IMG/VR virus record: IMGVR_UViG_3300017971_003303
Location: 1-62,886 of that record
Reading direction: 5' to 3' (one strand)
From: a virus
Length of the DNA stretch: 62,886 bases
Below are positions 27,909 to 35,402 of this stretch, piece after piece. Made by a program: the position numbers and the translations under genes. Numbering within the stretch: the stretch's first letter is position 1; each line of letters opens with the position of its first letter. Under the pieces are notes generated by a model. The model was given only the letters and a program-made list of their open reading frames with translations, had not been told where the DNA came from and made no database searches.

Positions 27909-28546
27909 TTCTGGGATTTTGGGCTGCATGTTATTTTTGTATAGTCTACATGGGATTCCCAAGCTTTTGAGTTATGAGGAACATTTAGATTACCCCATGT
28001 TAAAACTTCATATAATTTATCATAATCTTTTAGGAAGTCAGGAAATCTTAATAATATATAATCTATACCATACTCTAGTACTCTTTGTAAACTATCGTAG
28101 AAATTTTGTTTTAATTCATTTGGAGTTTGTTGTAATAATTTATGGTCACCAGAAAATCTTTGTTGTCTTTCAGATGTTTTACGTTTACTTTCTACCACCT
28201 CTTCCATATTTCTTGATAGTATTAAAAGTTTATCTCTATTACCTCTTTGGGTATACCAATGTGTTACAAATTCTGGTCTCATTAACAGGAAAGAAAATTT
28301 TTGTACTTCAAATTCTAAATCACTTAATGGTGTAAATTGTCTATCACCTATACTAGCATTAAAGTCAATGAATGGGAATGTAGTATCATTTAAATGTTGT
28401 TGATAACTTTTACAAATATCAGGACTCTCTAGTCCACCATTTATTTCCGAATGCCAGAACTCTGTACCAAAATCATAACCTTGTTCTTTAAGGAATTTTG
28501 ATAACATACTACTTCCTGTTCTTTGAGTACCACATATAACTAACAT
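27905..28546 (-). CDS. Sulfotransferase-like P-loop protein
   Basis: The protein has 213 residues. 'MLVICGTQRTGSSMLSKFLK' is the 5' phosphosulfate-binding loop of the sulfotransferase family (GxxRTGSS). 'ILSRNMEEVVESKRKTSERQ' corresponds to the 3'-phosphate-binding RxxxxxxxS region. It lies between the transglycosylase and QueC genes, overlapping one by 4 bp and abutting the other, so it is in the same operon. It might sulfate a glycan or, less likely, a modified base. Many members are not catalytically tested. Confidence 0.6.
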   Translation of the reverse strand: MLVICGTQRTGSSMLSKFLKEQGYDFGTEFWHSEINGGLESPDICKSYQQHLNDTTFPFIDFNASIGDRQFTPLSDLEFEVQKFSFLLMRPEFVTHWYTQRGNRDKLLILSRNMEEVVESKRKTSERQQRFSGDHKLLQQTPNELKQNFYDSLQRVLEYGIDYILLRFPDFLKDYDKLYEVLTWGNLNVPHNSKAWESHVDYTKITCSPKSQK

Positions 28547-29187
28547 TATTCATTTCCCTTAATTTTATTATTATAAATATTAAATGCTTCTATTCTCTCT
28601 TTACAACTTCCACATTTATTACAAGGTTCTTTACCACCTTTATAGCAAGTCCATGTCATCCCATATGGTACTTTTAATTTTATTCCAATGTTAATAATTT
28701 CCCATTTCTTTAATTTGTTAAAAGGACTTAATATTGTTACGTAATTATATGTTCCTTCTGCTGATGCCATTGACATTGATTTTATAAATGATTCTCTACA
28801 ATCAGGATAAATAGTATAATCTCCAGCATGACTTCCAATAAGTACACTATTGGCTTTAATATTTTCTGCATAACCAACAGCATAAGAGAGCATAATTCCA
28901 TTTCTAAAAGGTACTACAGTTGATTTCATACTTTCATCCTCATAGTGTCCTTCTGGTATTTTTTTATCTGAGTCTAGTAAGGATGAATTAAAACAACTAA
29001 AATCTAATTTTATAATTTTATGTTTAATATTGAGATGTGAGCAATTCCATTTAGCAAACTCAAGTTCCTTTTTATGTTTTTGTCCATAGTCAAAACTAAG
29101 AGCTTCTACTTCTTCGTATTGCTCCTTAGCCCAATACAAAAGAGTAGTACTATCTAAACCCCCACTTAAAATTACTATTGCTTTCAT
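28546..29187 (-). CDS. queC: 7-cyano-7-deazaguanine (preQ0) synthase QueC
   Basis: The protein has 213 residues, normal for QueC. 'AIVILSGGLDSTTLLYWAKE' is the PP-loop (SGGxDS), 'ALSFDYGQKHKKELEFA' the second QueC signature, 'VPFRNGIMLSYAVGYAE' the third. The C-terminus CYKGGKEPCNKCGSCKERIEAF holds the four-cysteine zinc site. It converts 7-carboxy-7-deazaguanine to preQ0 with ATP and ammonia. Neither a fused glutamine amidotransferase domain nor QueF is seen, so preQ0 itself is the expected end product. Confidence 0.95.
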   Translation of the reverse strand: MKAIVILSGGLDSTTLLYWAKEQYEEVEALSFDYGQKHKKELEFAKWNCSHLNIKHKIIKLDFSCFNSSLLDSDKKIPEGHYEDESMKSTVVPFRNGIMLSYAVGYAENIKANSVLIGSHAGDYTIYPDCRESFIKSMSMASAEGTYNYVTILSPFNKLKKWEIINIGIKLKVPYGMTWTCYKGGKEPCNKCGSCKERIEAFNIYNNKIKGNE

Positions 29188-29768
29188 TTTATTAGATTCA
29201 TAAATTCCTCTTTACATTTATTATTATCGTCTAAAAATATTCCTCTAACTTCTGATGTAGTGAAATCACCATTATCACCTTGTAATTCTGCACAAAAATG
29301 AGTTGCATTAACTACTACTATAACCCCCTTTGGTTTAATATTCTCCATAATCCAATCAGCAACTTGTGCTGTTAGTCTTTCTTGAACCTGGAGTCTAGCC
29401 GCAAAATATTTTATAATTTTATCTATTTTATTCATACCTAACATATGTTTATCTGGTATAATTCCAACCCAACAAGTTCCTGAGAATGGAACTATATGAT
29501 GTTCACAGAAAGATATGAATTTAGTGTTACGAATGACCATTCCTTGAGTTTCATTTTTGAATACTGTTATTGGAATTATATCTATTAAAGGTCTTGTATT
29601 TCTTTCTTTTTCATCCATAACAACTAATTTTTTTTTGTATCCATAAAAAAAGTTGTTATAAAGTCTTGTCACTCTTGTTGGTGTAGCTTTTATGCCTTCT
29701 CTTTCTATGTCTTCGCCTATTTGATATAATATTTCTCTTATTGCTGTTCTTAAATTTTCATTCGTCAT
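29184..29768 (-). CDS. folE: GTP cyclohydrolase I
   Basis: The protein has 194 residues. 'GIKATPTRVTRLYNNFFYGY' (DxPxRV-like), 'KFISFCEHHIVPFSGTCWVG' (zinc-binding CEHH), 'KHMLGMNKIDKIIKYFAARLQ', 'QERLTAQVA' and 'VIVVVNATHFCAELQG' (second zinc Cys) are all canonical FolE-I motifs. It makes 7,8-dihydroneopterin triphosphate from GTP, the first step to preQ0. It overlaps queC by 4 bp and the PCNA gene by 11 bp, tying base synthesis to replication genes. Confidence 0.95.
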   Translation of the reverse strand: MTNENLRTAIREILYQIGEDIEREGIKATPTRVTRLYNNFFYGYKKKLVVMDEKERNTRPLIDIIPITVFKNETQGMVIRNTKFISFCEHHIVPFSGTCWVGIIPDKHMLGMNKIDKIIKYFAARLQVQERLTAQVADWIMENIKPKGVIVVVNATHFCAELQGDNGDFTTSEVRGIFLDDNNKCKEEFMNLIK

Positions 29769-30468
29769 TCTCCTCTACCCTACAAGCTAACATAAATTCA
29801 AAATCTATGTCATCGTTTTTAGCTCTTATTATTATTGGTTGTGTTTGACTAAATCCGATTCTTATTTCGTCAAAAATATTTTTTATATCTTTTATCATAT
29901 CTATATAAGTTAAATCATACCAACACCAACAACCATCACTTTCTATTTTTTCTGCCTCTAAATTTACATCACCCTGAACCATTTTTGATTTTATATGTAG
30001 AGTTAGTTCACTTCCGCCTATTTTACATATTTCGGAGAAGTCTAATAATTCGGAAACGTTACTAAAGAAATCTGTGGATTTTATTTTCCATTTTGAGGAA
30101 GTTTGTATATCTGGTCTAGGTCTTTCATCTTTACTTCCTACAAAATAGTTTAATTGAAAATCGTTTTTATCTCCACTAATATATAATCTATCGTCTTGGG
30201 CTTTTATGAATAATTCTTTTTTACCTACTTTCTTTATAATTTTATTGAGGAGTTGTAGGTTGAGGGTGTAGGTTATTTCTTTCTTAATATTATATTCCTC
30301 AAACATACTTTTATTTATCTCAAATATTACATAACAATGTTTTGAGAGATGTATGGCTCTTATAAATATGCCTTCTTCCTTAAAAACAATATCTGTCTCT
30401 ATAGTTAGTTTCTCTAATACTTCAACTACATTTTTAAGATATTGTAGTTTCTCTTTCAACTTTAACAT
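29758..30468 (-). CDS. PCNA-like sliding clamp
   Basis: The protein has 236 residues, close to the usual 245-250 for archaeal PCNA. The N-terminus contains the pattern 'LEKLTIETDIVFKEEGIFIRAIHLSKHCYVIFEINKSM', very like 'VxEANFxxxxDGIxxxAxDPSHVALVxxxL' of PCNA. 'LNLQLLNKIIKKVGKKE' matches the PCNA 'FxxxLxRAK' helix, and the C-terminus 'QPIIIRAKNDDIDFEFMLACRV' matches 'PLxIxYxxxxGxxxYxLAPRV'. A clamp encircles DNA and tethers polymerase B. No clamp-loader gene is seen, so the host loader is presumably used. Confidence 0.8.
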   Translation of the reverse strand: MLKLKEKLQYLKNVVEVLEKLTIETDIVFKEEGIFIRAIHLSKHCYVIFEINKSMFEEYNIKKEITYTLNLQLLNKIIKKVGKKELFIKAQDDRLYISGDKNDFQLNYFVGSKDERPRPDIQTSSKWKIKSTDFFSNVSELLDFSEICKIGGSELTLHIKSKMVQGDVNLEAEKIESDGCWCWYDLTYIDMIKDIKNIFDEIRIGFSQTQPIIIRAKNDDIDFEFMLACRVEENDE

Positions 30469-30472
30469 TTAA

Positions 30473-30775
30473 TTATTTCTTTTGTTTCTTTCTACACTTT
30501 CTACAAACATATTTTGTGTTCTTCCATTTTTCATATCTCTTTCTTCCGGCTTTCTTTTTTACACCACAAACACTACATGTAAGAGTAAGTCCTGATTTTT
30601 TCATAGGTTTCTTTTCTCCGTTTGGCATTTTTACTTTTTCCTCCTTTTCGTAATATTCATCAGCATCAAATTCTTCTAGTTCTTTCATAGTACAATAACT
30701 ACACTTAACTTTCTCAGTATCATCTCCAACATTATCTACTAATATTCCACATTTATGACAATTTAAACTCTTCAT
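30473..30775 (-). CDS. Double zinc-ribbon protein
   Basis: About 100 residues. Two CxxC pairs at the N-terminus (CHKC, CSYC) and two at the C-terminus (CSVC, CRKC) are spaced as zinc ribbons, joined by an acidic then basic linker (MPNGEKKPMKKSG). The C-terminal tail is Lys-rich. The ATG at 30775 overlaps the stop upstream (ATGA); the ORF could begin earlier at 30802. Possibly a nucleic-acid-binding or transcription-related protein. Confidence 0.55.
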   Translation of the reverse strand: MKSLNCHKCGILVDNVGDDTEKVKCSYCTMKELEEFDADEYYEKEEKVKMPNGEKKPMKKSGLTLTCSVCGVKKKAGRKRYEKWKNTKYVCRKCRKKQKK

Positions 30776-31152
30776 TTTTCCTCCCAAGGATAAACTATCC
30801 ATTTGTCAGTTTCCCAGACGTAGAAGTCTGGTTTAACTCTACTACACGGTTTATAATGAAGTGTAGCTATTTTCATACTAAAAATAAAATTTCTTAAAAT
30901 AGTTCCACCAGTATCACTAACATCGTCTATAAATAAAATATTTGGTATCTTTCTTCCTACTTGAAGAAAATCAGTCTTGTCAGTAGCTATTTTTTTAACA
31001 TTTAGTAGATGTCCTAATCTAGTTGCAATAGGTAAACCACCTCTTGGAATAGTGAATATAACTTCTGGTTTAAATTTTGATTGTTTAATTTGTTTAGCTA
31101 ATTCCTTACAACCTTCGTCAAATTGTTTCCAAGATAAATGTTCCTTTTTCAT
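30772..31152 (-). CDS. Type I phosphoribosyltransferase
   Basis: About 126 residues. 'PEVIFTIPRGGLPIATRLGH' is the PRTase loop I region (PRGG-P) and 'NILFIDDVSDTGGTILRNF' is the PRPP-binding motif (xxDDxxDTGGT). It resembles small purine (xanthine/guanine) phosphoribosyltransferases. It would convert a free base plus PRPP to a nucleotide. In this operon a role with 7-deazaguanine bases or purine salvage can be imagined, but the substrate is unknown. The start at 31152 forms a TAATG overlap; ATG at 31167 is the alternative. Confidence 0.7.
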   Translation of the reverse strand: MKKEHLSWKQFDEGCKELAKQIKQSKFKPEVIFTIPRGGLPIATRLGHLLNVKKIATDKTDFLQVGRKIPNILFIDDVSDTGGTILRNFIFSMKIATLHYKPCSRVKPDFYVWETDKWIVYPWEEK

Positions 31153-31334
31153 TATACACTCTCCCAAATTCCTTTAGTTAATGCCACTATGAATGTCCAA
31201 ATTATAGCCATTATGATATATATTGTTATCTCAACAGGGTAAATCCATAAGAAATGCCAAAAAGACATAAACCCCTCTCCATTAATAGCTAAAAATACAA
31301 GATTAACTACTAGTAATATTGTTGCTATCATCAT
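31152..31334 (-). CDS. Two-helix membrane microprotein
   Basis: The protein has 60 residues with two hydrophobic helices (residues 3-18 and 32-54). It overlaps by 4 bp a small gene upstream and by 1 bp the phosphoribosyltransferase gene downstream. Not recognised; coupling suggests it is translated. Confidence 0.5.
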   Translation of the reverse strand: MMIATILLVVNLVFLAINGEGFMSFWHFLWIYPVEITIYIIMAIIWTFIVALTKGIWESV

Positions 31335-31432
31335 TTTTTATCTTCCTCCTTTGAATATTGATTTATAAAATTATCATCGACGTCCATTCTTTTTCCTTCT
31401 TGTTCATATTCTTCTAAATTATCATATATCAT
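31331..31432 (-). CDS. Acidic microprotein
   Basis: A 33-residue frame that begins MIYDNLEEYEQEGKRMDVDD. It overlaps queE upstream (ATGA) and the membrane gene downstream (ATGA), so it fills the gap exactly as a translated gene would. No family recognised. Confidence 0.4.
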   Translation of the reverse strand: MIYDNLEEYEQEGKRMDVDDNFINQYSKEEDKK

Positions 31433-32043
31433 TTTCTTTTTTTATTACCCCAAACATCTACATGTATTCGAGGAGAGTATTTAATGTTATGTTTAATACA
31501 ATAGTTCCATACAGTTTGTTTTATATCTTCGTCTAATTGTTTTTTGAATGTTGTTAGTGGCATTAGTATTGTTGCTTTGTCTAAGAGGATTGGGTCATAT
31601 CCAACTGTTTGAAGGTCTGTTACTATTTTTATATCCCAATCCCAACCTGCATTATCAACTTGCATTACATAATTTAATATATTTTGTGCCACTCTTGATT
31701 CTTTTGGTGAGAAACAAATGTAACTGAATACTCTTGGTGATTCAGGAAGTATATCACCGTTGGTTTCTAGGTGATGACAGTATTTAGAAGTTTCGGAAAT
31801 TACATCATGAATTTCATCTTCTTGTAACATAGGTTCACCTCCTGTCCAAACTATATAATCCATACCGCTATTTTTTATCTCCTTTATAATCTCTTTTGTT
31901 GTCATCTCTTTTCCTTGTTTATGATATTTTGTATCACAAAAGTCACAATCTCTAGTGCAACCTGACAATCTTATGAATAGAGCTGGTTGTCCTGTATATT
32001 TTCCTTCTCCTTGTATTGATTTAAATATTTCCGATATTTTCAT
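31429..32043 (-). CDS. queE: 7-carboxy-7-deazaguanine synthase QueE
   Basis: The protein has 204 residues. 'EIFKSIQGEGKYTGQPALFI' and 'RLSGCTRDCDFCDTKYH' (CxxxCxxC radical SAM cluster) are the QueE hallmarks. 'YIVWTGGEPMLQ' and 'HHLETNGDILP' follow. It uses SAM and an iron-sulfur cluster to contract the ring of 6-carboxy-tetrahydropterin to 7-carboxy-7-deazaguanine. It is separated from queD by one small gene. Confidence 0.95.
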   Translation of the reverse strand: MKISEIFKSIQGEGKYTGQPALFIRLSGCTRDCDFCDTKYHKQGKEMTTKEIIKEIKNSGMDYIVWTGGEPMLQEDEIHDVISETSKYCHHLETNGDILPESPRVFSYICFSPKESRVAQNILNYVMQVDNAGWDWDIKIVTDLQTVGYDPILLDKATILMPLTTFKKQLDEDIKQTVWNYCIKHNIKYSPRIHVDVWGNKKRK

Positions 32044-32147
32044 ATTAATACACCTATAGCAATTCCTATTGCCAATCCTATCATAAATAACATTAACATT
32101 AATAATGTTATACTTATACCTCTATACCTATTAAATTCTTTTGTCAT
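32040..32147 (-). CDS. Single-helix membrane microprotein
   Basis: A 35-residue frame of which residues 12-34 form a hydrophobic helix (LLMLMLFMIGLAIGIAIGVL) after a basic start. It lies exactly between queD and queE, overlapping queE (ATGA). No family recognised. Confidence 0.45.
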   Translation of the reverse strand: MTKEFNRYRGISITLLMLMLFMIGLAIGIAIGVLI

Positions 32148-32148
32148 C

Positions 32149-32556
32149 TTATCCTTCTACCTCTGCATAACTTTTTGGTGATTCATATACTCTAACTTTG
32201 AAAGTTAAATCTTTTCTTTTAATCTTTCGTAAAATATCATAAGCTATATGTTCTGCTGTAGGATTTTCATCCATAGGATATATACTTCCTAATCCACAAG
32301 TTTTTATTATTGCATCTGCTAAGTCATGATTTTCAGGACAATTTTTTAGTAGAGTTCTGTGGTCATATTGTGCTTCTAACATTTTTACTTCTCCAAAATC
32401 CCACAAAATTCCTACATCATCTAAACTTGATTTATTCCCTCTAACTTCTAACTCTACATACCACCTATGACCATGTAATCTACTACATGCTCCTTGATGA
32501 CCAACTAATCTATGTGCCGCATCAAATTCAAATTGTGTTTGTAATTTTATTTCCAT
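32149..32556 (-). CDS. queD: 6-carboxy-tetrahydropterin synthase QueD
   Basis: The protein has 135 residues. 'FEFDAAHRLVGHQGACSRLH' contains one zinc His and the catalytic Cys, 'HGHRWYVELEV' the other two zinc histidines, 'DHRTLL' the catalytic triad His/Asp, 'NPTAEHIAYDI' and 'VYESPKSYAEV' the substrate Glu. It turns dihydroneopterin triphosphate into 6-carboxy-tetrahydropterin, step two to preQ0. It overlaps a small gene upstream by 10 bp. Confidence 0.95.
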   Translation of the reverse strand: MEIKLQTQFEFDAAHRLVGHQGACSRLHGHRWYVELEVRGNKSSLDDVGILWDFGEVKMLEAQYDHRTLLKNCPENHDLADAIIKTCGLGSIYPMDENPTAEHIAYDILRKIKRKDLTFKVRVYESPKSYAEVEG

Positions 32557-32738
32557 CCTAATCCAGATACTTGCATATGACCTTTTGAGGCAATTCGTAC
32601 CATATCCCCTTCTTTCGCATCATTTAAAGCTACACCACAAAATACACCATCTACAGCTGTCCTAATATATCTCATATCTTCATCTACATTTTCCTCTTCA
32701 TCTTCATCATATATTGTTTTTAATTTTCCTAATTCCAT
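32547..32738 (-). CDS. Small protein, beta-hairpin-like, not recognised
   Basis: The protein has 63 residues. An acidic stretch (DEDEEENVDED) is followed by 'VDGVFCGVALNDAKEGDMVR', which looks like the end of a small beta-barrel as in DUF2190-type decoration proteins, but it is too short to call. It overlaps the queD start by 10 bp and starts a little after the tRNA-like element. Function unknown. Confidence 0.4.
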   Translation of the reverse strand: MELGKLKTIYDEDEEENVDEDMRYIRTAVDGVFCGVALNDAKEGDMVRIASKGHMQVSGLGWK

Positions 32739-32798
32739 TTTTGATTATGAATCCCCCACTTTATAGTCGTTTTTGGTATTTTCGCCTTCCACGGCAGT

Positions 32799-32852
32799 TG
32801 ATTATACCAGGATTTGAACCTGGAACATTTACCTTGATTGAGCTATATAATC
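32799..32852 (-). tRNA. tRNA-like element lacking the anticodon arm (54 nt)
   Basis: Minus strand. The 7-bp acceptor stem GATTATA / TATAATC is perfect, followed by discriminator A. The T arm is perfect: CCAGG, loop TTCAAAT, CCTGG. The left side has the D-arm beginning TAGCTCAATCAAGGTA with the loop GG. What is missing is exactly the right half of the D stem and the whole anticodon arm: about 22 nt relative to a normal tRNA. There is no gene in this 160-bp gap. Flanking short hairpins are CCCACCGTGGG on one side and GCC/GGC around TTCCAC on the other. It may be a functional mini-tRNA-like RNA or a tRNA remnant. Confidence 0.55.
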
Positions 32853-32898
32853 TAGTCCCACGGTGGGGGTCAAATTTCGTTTTTTGTTTTCGTGAGCA

Positions 32899-33351
32899 TT
32901 ATTTTGATTTGGATTCTTGTAATTTTCCAAATCTGTCAAGGCTCTCATTAACCCCTTGTATTAATTCATTTATAGTTGATTTCCTTTCATCACTAGTCGC
33001 CTTAAAGTTCTCTAAATCTTCTTTTGCATCTTCAATTTGTCTATCTATTTCATCTTGTGTATTAGTTATCTTTATATCAAAATCTGTCTTATCTCTTTTT
33101 AGTTGCTCTAAATCTCTTTTATGTTGTAACTCAAAATCTTCTTTTTTTCTCTTTAAATCTGACTCTCTTACAGTTAGATTTAACTCAAAATCTCTTATAT
33201 GTTTTGCTATATCGTCTTTTTTTCTATTCAGACTTGTAACTTTATTTTCTTTCTCAACTACTACATCATTTAAGCCATCTCTTTCCCTTACTAGTTCTCT
33301 TTTTTGTTTCTCTAGGTCAGCAATTACTTCATATCTACTCTTTGTTTCCAT
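32899..33351 (-). CDS. Long coiled-coil protein
   Basis: The protein has 150 residues and is almost wholly a charged coiled coil (heptads from residue 8 to 135, e.g. DLEKQKRELVRERDGLNDVV). No enzymatic motif. It overlaps the RecA-like ATPase gene by 17 bp, so the two are probably co-translated; a scaffold or recombination accessory role is possible. Confidence 0.55.
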   Translation of the reverse strand: METKSRYEVIADLEKQKRELVRERDGLNDVVVEKENKVTSLNRKKDDIAKHIRDFELNLTVRESDLKRKKEDFELQHKRDLEQLKRDKTDFDIKITNTQDEIDRQIEDAKEDLENFKATSDERKSTINELIQGVNESLDRFGKLQESKSK

Positions 33352-34120
33352 TTTTTCCTCCTTTTAATTTATTAATATGATTTATAAATGTTTTATAGTC
33401 TAGATTAGGAAATACTTTCCCCATAATATCTTTTAAACTTCTACTTTTTTCTATGCTACTATAAAAATTTATATTTCCCATTTTATCAATCTTCTTTGTA
33501 TTATGAATTACATAATCAACCCAAAATCCTGTTGACTTTTGCCATTTGGGTTTTACCATATTTGTGGGTTGTCCTGCACCTGCATATATTTCTCCTTCTC
33601 TTGCTGTTAGTATTATATTGAAATCAGAGTTAACTAGTCTTTGTATTATTCCTAAATACATTTTATTTATAACTCCCCAGTCCCATTGTTGTTTTAATCT
33701 ATCCATAGGGTTTAATTTAAAAACTTTAACTTTTGCATTCTCTTGAGCAAAATCCCATAAATCACTAACACTATCAATTATTACTGTGCCTTTTTGTTCT
33801 TGAGTCATTATATAATTTATAGCTTTTTCTATTTTATTAAAACTCTTACTTCCATCCTCTTCCAAAATATCCAAAACTTTGATGTCTTTTCCTTCAAAAT
33901 TATGAGCTAAGGGAACAACACCGTTTTCAGTATCAAGTATATAAATGGGTTCTGGACAAGTCAAAGCGAAATGAGTTTTACCTGTCGCGTAATCTCCATA
34001 AATTCCTATCTTTAATCCTCTACCTTTTCTAACTTCTTTTAGAGGTTTAAATATTACTTCTTCCTGCTTTTCTTCATCTGTGTTTTTTAATTCATTCCAT
34101 CCCAATTCATTCCATCCCAT
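33335..34120 (-). CDS. RecA-like ATPase of the Sak4/phage nucleotide-binding type
   Basis: The protein has 261 residues. 'KIGIYGDYATGKTHFALTCP' is the Walker A loop, 'PIYILDTENGV' a following strand, and 'GTVIIDSVSDLWDFA' the Walker B region. Such compact RecA-fold ATPases (AAA_24/Sak4) act in phage single-strand annealing and recombination, often beside an SSB. Here the upstream gene may be that SSB. The N-terminus has a small duplication (GWNEL twice). Confidence 0.7.
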   Translation of the reverse strand: MGWNELGWNELKNTDEEKQEEVIFKPLKEVRKGRGLKIGIYGDYATGKTHFALTCPEPIYILDTENGVVPLAHNFEGKDIKVLDILEEDGSKSFNKIEKAINYIMTQEQKGTVIIDSVSDLWDFAQENAKVKVFKLNPMDRLKQQWDWGVINKMYLGIIQRLVNSDFNIILTAREGEIYAGAGQPTNMVKPKWQKSTGFWVDYVIHNTKKIDKMGNINFYSSIEKSRSLKDIMGKVFPNLDYKTFINHINKLKGGKNGNKE

Positions 34121-34174
34121 TTTTTCTCCTTATGATTTTATAAAATAAAAAATAAAAAAAATTAATTAAATTTG

Positions 34175-34261
34175 CTAATCGTCAAACTCTTCGTCTTCAT
34201 CAGACTCTTCCTCTTCAGGTTCGTCTTCATCTTCTACCATTAACGCTTGTTCTTCTTCCAT
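34175..34261 (-). CDS. Acidic microprotein
   Basis: A 28-residue frame that is nearly all Asp/Glu (MEEEQALMVEDEDEPEEEES start). It begins two bases after the stop of the possible SSB gene. It resembles the acidic tail of that protein and may be a DNA mimic or a chaperone-like tail; low confidence that it is functional. The gap to the ATPase gene (34121-34174) is plain AT-rich sequence. Confidence 0.35.
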   Translation of the reverse strand: MEEEQALMVEDEDEPEEEESDEDEEFDD

Positions 34262-34262
34262 T

Positions 34263-35402
34263 TTACCATTCATCAACTTTTGTTTGAACTTCTTTTGATT
34301 CCTCCTTTTTATCAGATTCTTCATCTTCCTCTTCCGTTACTATATCTTCCTCTGTCATTTCTTTGATAGTTGGTTTAATTTTGTAGTCAGGAATAGCATA
34401 AATCCCATATACATTTAACATCATGTCTCCTGGTTCATCAGTTGGGTTTCCTGCTTCATCTCTCTTTTTACCTTGAGCAGTTCTTCCTATAACTAATACT
34501 TTTGATTGCTCTCCGAAATCTATATCTAGTCTTGGAGGAAGCCAACAAGTAATTCCAGGTGACTCAATATCTAAATTTTCAGCATCCTCAATTACCATCC
34601 TTCTACTACCTGTTGATGTTGGGTCTAATACCAACATACTAACATCACCTTCAACTATACAAAGTCTATTGTAATTTTCAGCATTTGATTGGTGATATTG
34701 TTCCAATTTATCTATATCTACAAATAATGACTTACAATAGGTTTCCAATAACTCTTTTGGTTTAGGTAATTTAACTGATGAATCCTCTTTAAATTCTGTA
34801 AATGACGATGAGTTCAAAGTATAAAGATGGTCTATGTCCTGAGGTGATGTTCTATCTATTGCTCTAAATTTTAGAGATTTAAATAGTGGCATATCCTCAT
34901 TATCAGCAATTTTTCCTGATAACGACATTGAAAAGAATTTTGGTTTATCATCTTTTCCTGTTTTTAAAGCTATTCCATATATATTTCTTAAATAGCTATG
35001 CTCAGGAAGTGGTTTTCCAAAATTAGGATTAGGTCTATCATCACTCCATTTTTCCCTCATATCCAATGGATTTCCATCTTCATCTGTTACACCATTTTGA
35101 ATGGCTATTTGAGGATTTTCATTAAATTGTTTCTTGGCATTTGCTCTCATTCTAGCTACTGTATCTATACAATCACCAATACCAATTATACATCCTTCAA
35201 AACCAACTGCTGGACTTCTGAGTTGTTTCTTGTAGATTGTTACTAATCTTTGTAGTGCTCTTTTCTCCTTATCTTCATCTGAAAAATTAGGATGAACTTT
35301 TTTCTCATCTTCAACTAATTCCGAGTAATCTTTCTTGACTTCATCCTCAGTAATTGAGAGTTTTTCAGTAAACTTCTTTAAAATTTCTTCATTCATTTTC
35401 AC
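34263..35402 (-). CDS. Possible single-stranded DNA-binding (RPA/OB-like) protein
   Basis: The protein has 379 residues with an acidic C-terminal tail (TEEDIVTEEEDEESDKKEES, ending VDEW) as many SSB proteins have. Between about 90 and 330 the predicted beta structure (e.g. GFEGCIIGIGDCID, LCIVEGDVSMLVLDP, SKVLVIGRTAQG) fits OB folds. No catalytic motif is visible. Position next to the RecA-like ATPase and opposite the early arm fits SSB. The assignment is an inference only. Confidence 0.4.
   Translation of the reverse strand: MKMNEEILKKFTEKLSITEDEVKKDYSELVEDEKKVHPNFSDEDKEKRALQRLVTIYKKQLRSPAVGFEGCIIGIGDCIDTVARMRANAKKQFNENPQIAIQNGVTDEDGNPLDMREKWSDDRPNPNFGKPLPEHSYLRNIYGIALKTGKDDKPKFFSMSLSGKIADNEDMPLFKSLKFRAIDRTSPQDIDHLYTLNSSSFTEFKEDSSVKLPKPKELLETYCKSLFVDIDKLEQYHQSNAENYNRLCIVEGDVSMLVLDPTSTGSRRMVIEDAENLDIESPGITCWLPPRLDIDFGEQSKVLVIGRTAQGKKRDEAGNPTDEPGDMMLNVYGIYAIPDYKIKPTIKEMTEEDIVTEEEDEESDKKEESKEVQTKVDEW

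Noticed and set aside
32714-33367. 217-residue plus-strand reading frame across the tRNA-like element
   Set aside because: It is antisense to two well supported genes and the tRNA-like sequence; composition (Ser/Phe-rich) is that of a shadow frame.
33335-34120. GWNEL tandem in the ATPase N-terminus as a sign of a repeat element
   Set aside because: Only two copies of five residues; a small local duplication, not a mobile element.
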